64,000 bases of DNA from NCBI RefSeq assembly GCF_019175385.1, contig NC_083341.1, positions 86,268,321 through 86,332,320 on the forward strand, written 5' to 3'. Below, piece after piece: positions 57,119 to 64,000 of the stretch. The notes under the pieces are model-generated. The model did no database searches. It had not been told where the DNA came from and saw nothing but the letters and a program-made list of their open reading frames with translations. The translations under genes and the position numbers were made by a program. The stretch comes from Lycium barbarum. Taxonomy: Eukaryota; Streptophyta; Magnoliopsida; Solanales; Solanaceae. Every line of letters begins with the position of its first letter. The stretch's first letter is position 1.

Positions 57119-60100
57119 AATGCTTGTAAAGAGAAAGGTTACAGCAGCCCAAAAGGGCAAGACGATGGCAGAAAAGCGGGCTAAAAGAGAACCGCTACCG
57201 GTAGTAGAGGAAAGTGAGTCCCAGAGTGCGGCTCAATCTCAGTCCTCCCGTTGCGTACCTATATTAGAGGAGCGTGAGGGAGCCTCAGCTCCAGCTCCAG
57301 CTCCAGCACCTCCGGCTCCTCCACCGGATCCTTCAGGCCAAGATGTGAAAGAGGCCATACGTTTGCTTCAGTTGGTTGCTGCTCAGACTCAACGGCAAAG
57401 TGCAGGGCAAGGTGATAGGGTTGTTAGTGCAAGGGCCCGTGACTTCATTACCTTAAACCCTCTGAAATTATTTGGATCAAAGCCGGAGGAGGACCCTCAG
57501 GATTTTATTGATGGTATGTTGAGGACGCTTCGACTGATACATGTTTCGGACACCGAATCGGTGGAGTTAGCGTCGTATAGATTGAGAGATGTCTCGATCC
57601 AATGGTACACGATTTGGATGGCTTCACGGGGAGCCAATACACCTCCCCCGGTATGGCAAGAGTTTGTTGATGCTTTCCTCCGACACTATATGCCTCCAGA
57701 AGTTCGGCGAGCTAGAGCCGATAAGTTCTTAAATTTGAGGCAAGGTAGCATGAGCTCTCTAGAGTATAGTCTCCGCTTCAATTCCTTGGCTAGGTATGCT
57801 TCAGCCATGGTAGCAGATATGGGTGACCGAGTGCACTAATTTGTGAAAGTCCTAGGGCCGCATTTAATGGATAGGTGCTTGACTGCGTCCCTTCAGGACA
57901 ACATGGATATTGCGCGCATTCAGGCTCATGCTCAGAACTTAAAAGAAAGTTTACAACAGCAGAGAAGTGAACGCGAGCAGGATAAGGGTAATAGCAAGAG
58001 GGCCAGATCTTCAGGTCCGATGAGTGAGTTCAGAGGTGGGCAGAGACAGCAGATTTCTAGGCCCTCAGGCTATTCTATGACTAGTGCACCTCCCCGGTTT
58101 TCGGGCCAAAGATTCGATATATCTATTTGTTCCGGGCCGAGTCAGAGTTATTCGGGGTCTCAGTTTAGAGATGATTCGGGTCAGGCAAGGCCACCCGCAC
58201 TACGATGTTCCCAGTGTGGGAAGCTGCATTGGGGTCGGTGCCGATTGGGTTCAAATGTTTTCTATTCATGTGGTCGACTAGGCCATATCATGCGTGATTG
58301 CCCCTCAGTTCATGGTAGAGGTAGGACCCAGCCTTCAGGGTCGGCAACCGGGTCTTCAGCATCTGTACGCCCTATGGGGCCAGGTTCATATGCGCTAGTC
58401 GGCCATGGTAGAGGCAGAGGGAGAATTCCAGTTCTAGCGGTCCTCAGCACCGTGTTTATGCTTTGGCTGGACGCCAAGATCTTGAGTCTTCTCCTGACGT
58501 GGTCACAGGTATATTATCGGTATTCTCTCATGAGTATATGCTTTGATTGATCCGGGTTCCACATTGTCATATGTTACTCCATATATTGCGGGTCGATTTA
58601 GAGTCCAACCGGAGTCGATCAAACCTTTTGAGGTGTTTACACCCGTTGGTGAATCGGTAATAGCTAGCTGAGTATATAGAAATTGTATAGTTTTGATTTG
58701 TGATCGTCGTACCATGATTGACTTGCATGAGTTAGAAATGGTGGATTTTGATGTTATTATGGGCATGGATTAGTTGGCTTCTTGCTACGCCAACGTTGAT
58801 TGTAGAATGAAAATGGTTCGTTTCCAATTTCCGGGAGAACCAGTTTTAGAATGGAAAGGAAATACGGCGTCACCAAAAGGTAGGTTTATTTCCTATCTAA
58901 AGGCAAGGAAAATGATCACGAAAGGTTGCATTTACCATCTAGTACGGGTTCAAGATGTAGAAGCTAAATCACCGACTCTTCAGTCAGTTCCTGTAGTAAA
59001 TGAATTTCCGGATGTGTTCCCAGAAAAGCTTCCAGGCCTTCCTCCCAAGCGGGAGATTGACTTTGCTATTGATGTGTTGCCAGGCACTAAGCCTATATCT
59101 ATTCCTCCCTATAGAATGTCACCCGCAGAATTGAAAGAATTGAAGGAGCAGTTGAAAGACTTGCTTGAGAAAGGCTTTATTAGGCCTAGTTCATCCCCGT
59201 GGGGAGCACCCGTATTGTTTGTCTGAAAGAAAGATGGCTCTTTGAGAATGTGCATTGATTATGGGCAATTGAATAAGGTGACGATTAAGAATAAATATCC
59301 TCTTCCGAGGATTGATGACTTGTTTGATCAATTGCAAGGCGCCAAATGGTTTTTGAAGATAAATTTGAGATCCGGATATCACCAAGTGAGAGTTAGGGAG
59401 AAAGATATCCCTAAGACAGCTTTCAGAACAAGATATGGTTATTTTGAGTTCCGGGTAATGTCATTTGGGCTAACTAATGCACCGGCAGTGTTTATGGATT
59501 TGATGAACAATGTATTCAGGCCCTTTCTGGATTAATTTGTGATTGTATTCATCGATGATATCTTGGTGTATTCTAGATCTGAGGCAGAACATGCGGATCA
59601 TTTGCGTACTATCCTTGGAGTTCTTCGAACTCGAGAGTTGTTTGCAAAATTCTCCAAGCGTGAGTTTTGGTTGAACTCAGTGGCATTTCTAGGGCACATT
59701 GTTGCCGCAGATGGTATTCGAGCGGATAGTCAAAAGATTGAGGCCGTGAAGACTTGGCCAAGGCCCACAACTACTACGGAGGGTCGTAGCTTTCTGGGCT
59801 TAGCAAGTTATTATAGGAGATTTGTTGAAGGTTTTTCTTCTATTTCTGCCCCGCTCACAAAGTTGACCCAGAAATCAGCAAAGTTTCAATGGACAGATGC
59901 TTGTGAACGTAGTTTCCAAGAGTTGAAAGGTAGATTGACTTCCGCCCCAGTCTTGACACTTCCAGAGGGATTGGAAGGATATGTCGTTTATTGCGATGCT
60001 TCAGGTGTTGGGCTAGGCTGTGTATTCATGCAACATGGTAATTATTGCGTATGCTTCAAGGCAATTGCGGAAACATGAGAGGAATTACCCTACCTATGAT

Positions 60101-61830
60101 CTAAAATTGGCCGCAGTGGTTCATGCATTAAAGATATGGAGACATTATTTATATGGTGTCCATGTGGATATTTATACAGATCATAAGAGTCTTCAGTATA
60201 TCTTCAAACAGAAAGAGTTAAATTTGCGACAACGACGATAGTTGGAATTACTAAAAGACTACGATGTCGACATCATGTATCACCCCGAAAAGGCAATTGT
60301 TGTGGCTGATGCCCTTAGCCGCAGATCAATGGGAAGTTTATGTGATGTACGACCAGAGAAATGAGAAATGGCTCGTGAGCTCCAGCAACTAGCTAGTCTA
60401 GGAATTCGAGTAGTGGACTCGGGTAGCAAGGGAACAACTATTAAGAATTCAGCAGTCTCGTCGTTGTAGCAGAAGTGAAGAAGCGACAATACGAAGATTC
60501 CATGCTAAAGCATTACAGAGATACATTCCCTCAGAAATAGGAGTGATCATTTGAGCTTTCAAGAGACGGAGTTCTCCGATGTCGAGGCAGATTATACGTT
60601 CCCAATGTGGCAGATTTATACCACCAAATTTTGAGAGAAGCTCATTGTTCCCGTTATTCTGTTCACCCCGGTGTGACGAAAATGTATCATGATCTTAAGT
60701 CTATATATTGGTGGAATGGAATGAAGAAAGATATAGCGGGATTCGTAGCTCAATGCCCCAACTATCAGCAAGTGAAAATCGAGCACCAAAAGTCGGGTGG
60801 ATTGTTGCAAGCCATAGAAATTCCAACTTGGAAGTGGGAAGTAATTAACATGGACTTCATTGCAGGCTTACCCCATTTTCGACGTAAGTATTATTCTATA
60901 TGGGTGATTATGGATAGGCTCACAAAGTCAGCTCATTTCTTACCGGTCAGAACGCCCTATGTGGCAGAAGATTATGCAAGGCTTTATATTAAAGAGATAG
61001 TGAGACTCCATGGTATTCCCGCATCTATTATCTCTGATAGAGAGACTTAGTTTACAGCAAATTTTTTGAAGTCTTTCCAACAGGGTTTAGGGACCCAAGT
61101 GAGCCTTAGCACGGCATTTCACCCGCAAATCGATGGGCAAGCTGAGCGCACCATTCAGACTCTTGAAGATATGTTACGGGCATGTATGCTAGATTTTGGA
61201 GGTAATTGGGATGACCATTTGTCGCTCATTGAATTTGCTTACAATAATAGCTATCACTCTAGCATTCAAATGGCACCGTATGAAGCCCTATATGGGCGGA
61301 AGTGTAGATCCCCAATTGGGTGGTTTGAACCAGGAGAGACTAAGTTGGTAGGACCAGACTTGGTCCAGCAAGCCATAAAGAAAGTCAAGCTCATACAAGA
61401 TCGGTTATTAGCAGCTCAAAGTCGTCAGAAGTCCTATACGGATAATCGTCGAAAGGACTTAGAGTTCCAAGTGAAAGATTGGATATTCTTAAAAGTGTCA
61501 CCGATGAAGGGTGTAATGAGATTTGGTAAGAAGGGGAATCTTAGTCCCCGATACGTTGGGCCTTATGAGATTGTGCGCAAAGTGGGCAAGGTGGCCTATG
61601 AATTAGATCTAGCTCCGAATTTGGAGTCAGTCCATCCAGTTTTCCATGTCTCGATGCTTCGAAAATGTGTTGGAGATCCTACTAGGATCGTGCCAATAAG
61701 TGATGTGCAAGTGACAGAAAAGTTGACTTATAAAGAGGTACCCATTGCCATACTGGATAGGCAAATACGGAGGCTTAGAAACAAAGAAGTGGCCTCAGTT
61801 AAGGTTTTATGGAGAAGCAGTAAATGAGAA
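57119..61830 (+). pseudogene. A internal 2 gag-pol polyprotein
   Basis: The start ATG at 57119 opens MLVKRKVTAAQKGK. Gag is open to 57838, where a stop interrupts RVH-FVK. Knuckle at 58260-58301 reads FYSCGRLGHIMRDC, first Cys replaced by Phe. Protease is in another frame (about 58545, with a 1-bp loss in DVYALID). Reverse transcriptase has FIDD at 59548-59559 and a stop just before it (59533). RNase H has 2 bp missing at about 60041 and a stop at 60239. The integrase zinc finger has Cys to Tyr (CPNYQQVK, about 60765). DDE core includes IISDRET then a stop (61050), and GQAERTIQ (61140). GPY/F and chromodomain follow; an internal stop at 61825 truncates it, and recognisable chromodomain sequence runs on to about 61890. 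Confidence 0.92.
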
Positions 61831-62118
61831 GAAATGACATGGGAAGCAGAAGAAAGTATGTGATCCAAATACCCGCATTTATTTCAGCCCTTGGGAGAGA
61901 TCCCAGACTAGATATCAAGATCATAAGTTATGTATGATTTCCTTTTCATACTTTTGGTCGTGTATGGCCATAGATATGTTGATATCATGATGTAGCCCTA
62001 TGAGGCGATGATATTATGGGTTGTTGTGGCAGGTTGGTAGTGCCAAATTACAGGGGAAACTCTGGCAAAATTTTCGCAGGATCCCGAGTGTTTAACATTC
62101 GAAGATGAATGTTCCAAA
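61831..62118 (+). other. A internal 2 untranslated tail
   Basis: It holds the decayed chromodomain end (WEAEES, then KYPHLFQPL), then the non-coding tail with ACAGGGGAAACTCTGGC and CATTCGAAGATGAATG. Confidence 0.85.
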
Positions 62119-62148
62119 GGGGGGGGGGGGGGGGGGGGGGGGGGAGAA
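62119..62148 (+). other. Polypurine tract expanded to 26 G, A internal region 2
   Basis: AAA is followed by 26 consecutive G (62119-62144), then AGAA and the LTR. Other tracts here have 6-7 G. This is either replication slippage, or an assembly or polishing artefact. Confidence 0.9.
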
Positions 62149-64000
62149 TGTTACACCTTGAAAATTTTCCCGCGAACGTACAGTGGATAGACTAACAAAG
62201 GGCTTAGCGTGTATAATGATTTAATAAGAAGGGAACGACGTTTGACGACCCTAAGTAAGATTCCAAAGGCAATTGCAATAAGAGATAGGTTATGCTCCAT
62301 AATGACTAACTATAGGTTCTGAAAATGTGGAAAGTTGCAGATTTGCACTTTGGCCAATTGATCGTAAAATGAAATACGGACCGTAAAGTAGTTTACGGGC
62401 CGTAAACTGCCATGTCGTATTTCAACTTCCAAAACTTCAACTTTCTGTCAAATTCCTTAATGGTTAAAGACGACTTGAAATACGGACCGTAAACTGCAAT
62501 ACGGCCCGTAAACTTTGTTCGTAAATCACCATGTCTCAGCCTGATTTTCTGGTTCTGTTATGATTAAATACGTCCTCGAAATACAGCCCGTAAACTGGAA
62601 TACGGACCGTAAACTGAGTTTACGACCACTGCTGTACTTTCAACGACTATTCATTCCAAATCAGATTTTGGGTTATTAAAAAGGGACCAAGTTTATTATT
62701 TCATTTCCACATTTCACCCCTTCTCTCTAAAACATCTCTCTACACTTATTCCACAAGAATTCAAGGATTATTAGTGATCAACAACATAAACCAAGTGAAT
62801 CAAGTGTAAGAAAACCCATTAAAGATCATACAAGTCAAGAAATCGCATTGGAGATGAACTAGGGTTTTTGCTCAAGTGGAGTATTATCAACCAAGGCTTG
62901 TTCCTACGACATCTACGGTAAGATTTATGATATTTCTATGTTGTGTAAGGTATTTGAGAGTTGAAATACTTGGATTGTAGAAGGGTATAGAAAAATGGGT
63001 CATGAATGTGGAGTAGTGCCATTTTGAGAAATAGCTTAACTTGAGTTACGATTCTTGATGTGTTGTGATGTAAATATGTTATAAATGATGTTGAGAACAT
63101 GAGATGAGCAATGTATGAGAATGGATGTCATCATGTGTTATGGCCATGGATATGGATGATTGAAAGTAAGTCTAGAATATGGATAATGTGGATGAATAAT
63201 GACTATCGTTATAGTACTGTGAATGTATTATTGACGTTTGGGAGTTGATATACGCTATGGGGGAATGTCGTATAAATGAAGGAGATGTTGTCTGATTTTC
63301 TATAGTTTTAGTCATGTATGCTAGCTATCGATTTCTAATGATAGTATGACTTTAATGAAGGTAGAAACGCGAGCGTTGAAGGAGAACGTACAAGTGGTAA
63401 ATAGTTGAACAAAAAGGTATGTAAGGCAAACCCTTCTTTCATAAGGCATGGTTCTTTGGCCAAACATCTAAATCTTCTATAAGACGATGATATCTTTCAA
63501 ATGATTTGATCTTCCGAGCTCATAAGCTCACGATTCTTGATACGCTACGATGTACTAAGTTCCTCGTATGACGAGTAAGCCTATAAAGATAGATGTGATG
63601 AATGACGATAATAGTGACAATGATATGGAAGACGACTATAGTGGTAATAGCGATGCCGATAACGATGACGACGATGATAGTAATTATAATAGTAACGATG
63701 CTTATGAGCTATTATGTATATGTATCTATGTATGACTATTATGGAACCCCGAGCTTATGAGGCCGGGTAGGATATGTAAATAAATATGTATATGATTATG
63801 TAATGCGCGCACACCTCTGCAGATGGGACGGATAACCCTGACGCCTTGGGAGGGCCAGGTATGTGTAACCTTGAGCCTTGGTTGGCCAAGTATGTATGAA
63901 ACACCAATCCGTCATGGTCGGGTATGCTATGTAAATGCTATGTATATGATATGATTATGTATATGATATAGATACGAGTACGAATACGAATATGATACGA
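62149..64000 (+). mobile_element. Family A LTR 3, cut by the window end
   Basis: It starts TGTTACACCTTGAAAATTTTCC. Palindromes at 62368-62628, first donor ACG|GTAAGA at 62917/62918, intron 1 62918-63360 (443 bp), exon 2 63361-63416 (56 nt), then donor AAG|GTATGTAAGG. The hairpin region and LTR end are beyond base 64000. Confidence 0.93.
62368..62628. promoter_or_regulatory. ATACGGACCGTAAA palindromes, A LTR 3
   Basis: About six boxes (ATACGGACCGTAAAG, TTTACGGGCCGTAAAC, ATACGGACCGTAAAC, ATACGGCCCGTAAAC), well conserved. Confidence 0.6.

Overview
This window is repeat-only DNA from a large plant genome. I found no host protein-coding gene, tRNA or rRNA gene, CRISPR array or bacterial feature. 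Almost every base belongs to LTR retrotransposons of the Ty3/gypsy superfamily. The polyproteins run gag, CCHC knuckle, aspartic protease, reverse transcriptase, RNase H, integrase and C-terminal chromodomain, and the primer-binding sites match the 3' end of initiator tRNA-Met. Together these indicate chromoviruses of the Tekay/Del type. From memory such elements are very common in Solanaceae, so a solanaceous eudicot is my best guess, but it is only an inference.

The elements are nested like Russian dolls, and seven insertions are proved by exact 5-bp target-site duplications (TSDs). Layout: a decayed LINE reverse transcriptase (60-476) was hit by minus-strand gypsy element E (LTR 477-3076, pol tail 6366-6916). 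Solo LTR F1 (3081-6365, TSD AATAG) lies in E. A plus-strand array of family C starts at 6917: LTR, internal region, LTR at 26793-29277, then a second internal region to 30285. The first C LTR is split by a nearly complete minus-strand B element (B1, 9067-18656, TSD TTTGA). The C integrase is split by an A-family solo LTR (23427-26022, TSD AGAAT). The second C gag is split by minus-strand element D (30286-37832), whose LTR is split by solo LTR F2 (31644-34844, TSD AGAAG). D is in turn interrupted by an array of family A: LTR 37833-40183, internal region, truncated LTR 54828-56909, internal region, LTR 62149 to the window end. The first A gag carries small TG...CA element G (41300-42477, TSD GGCAC). 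The first A 3' tail carries a second B element (B2, 46420-54710, TSD GTAGC). The right halves of A, D, C, E and the LINE presumably lie beyond base 64000.

All polyproteins are broken by stops, frameshifts and deletions, so each is annotated as a pseudogene. None of the elements here can move on its own proteins.

The most interesting signal is inside the LTRs. Families A, B and C, which are otherwise strongly diverged, share one leader architecture: a U3 array of palindromic boxes, a first exon ending in AAG|GTAAGT or AAG|GTATGT, a first intron of about 440-460 bp, a 56-57-nt second exon ending in AG|GTATGTAAGG, and a second intron of about 730-865 bp. That second intron ends at CAG, just after two adjacent hairpins whose stem sequences change between families. 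Families D, E and F show parts of the same plan. Both LTRs of B2 lack exactly the predicted GT...AG first intron. That is what reverse transcription of a spliced genomic RNA would leave behind.
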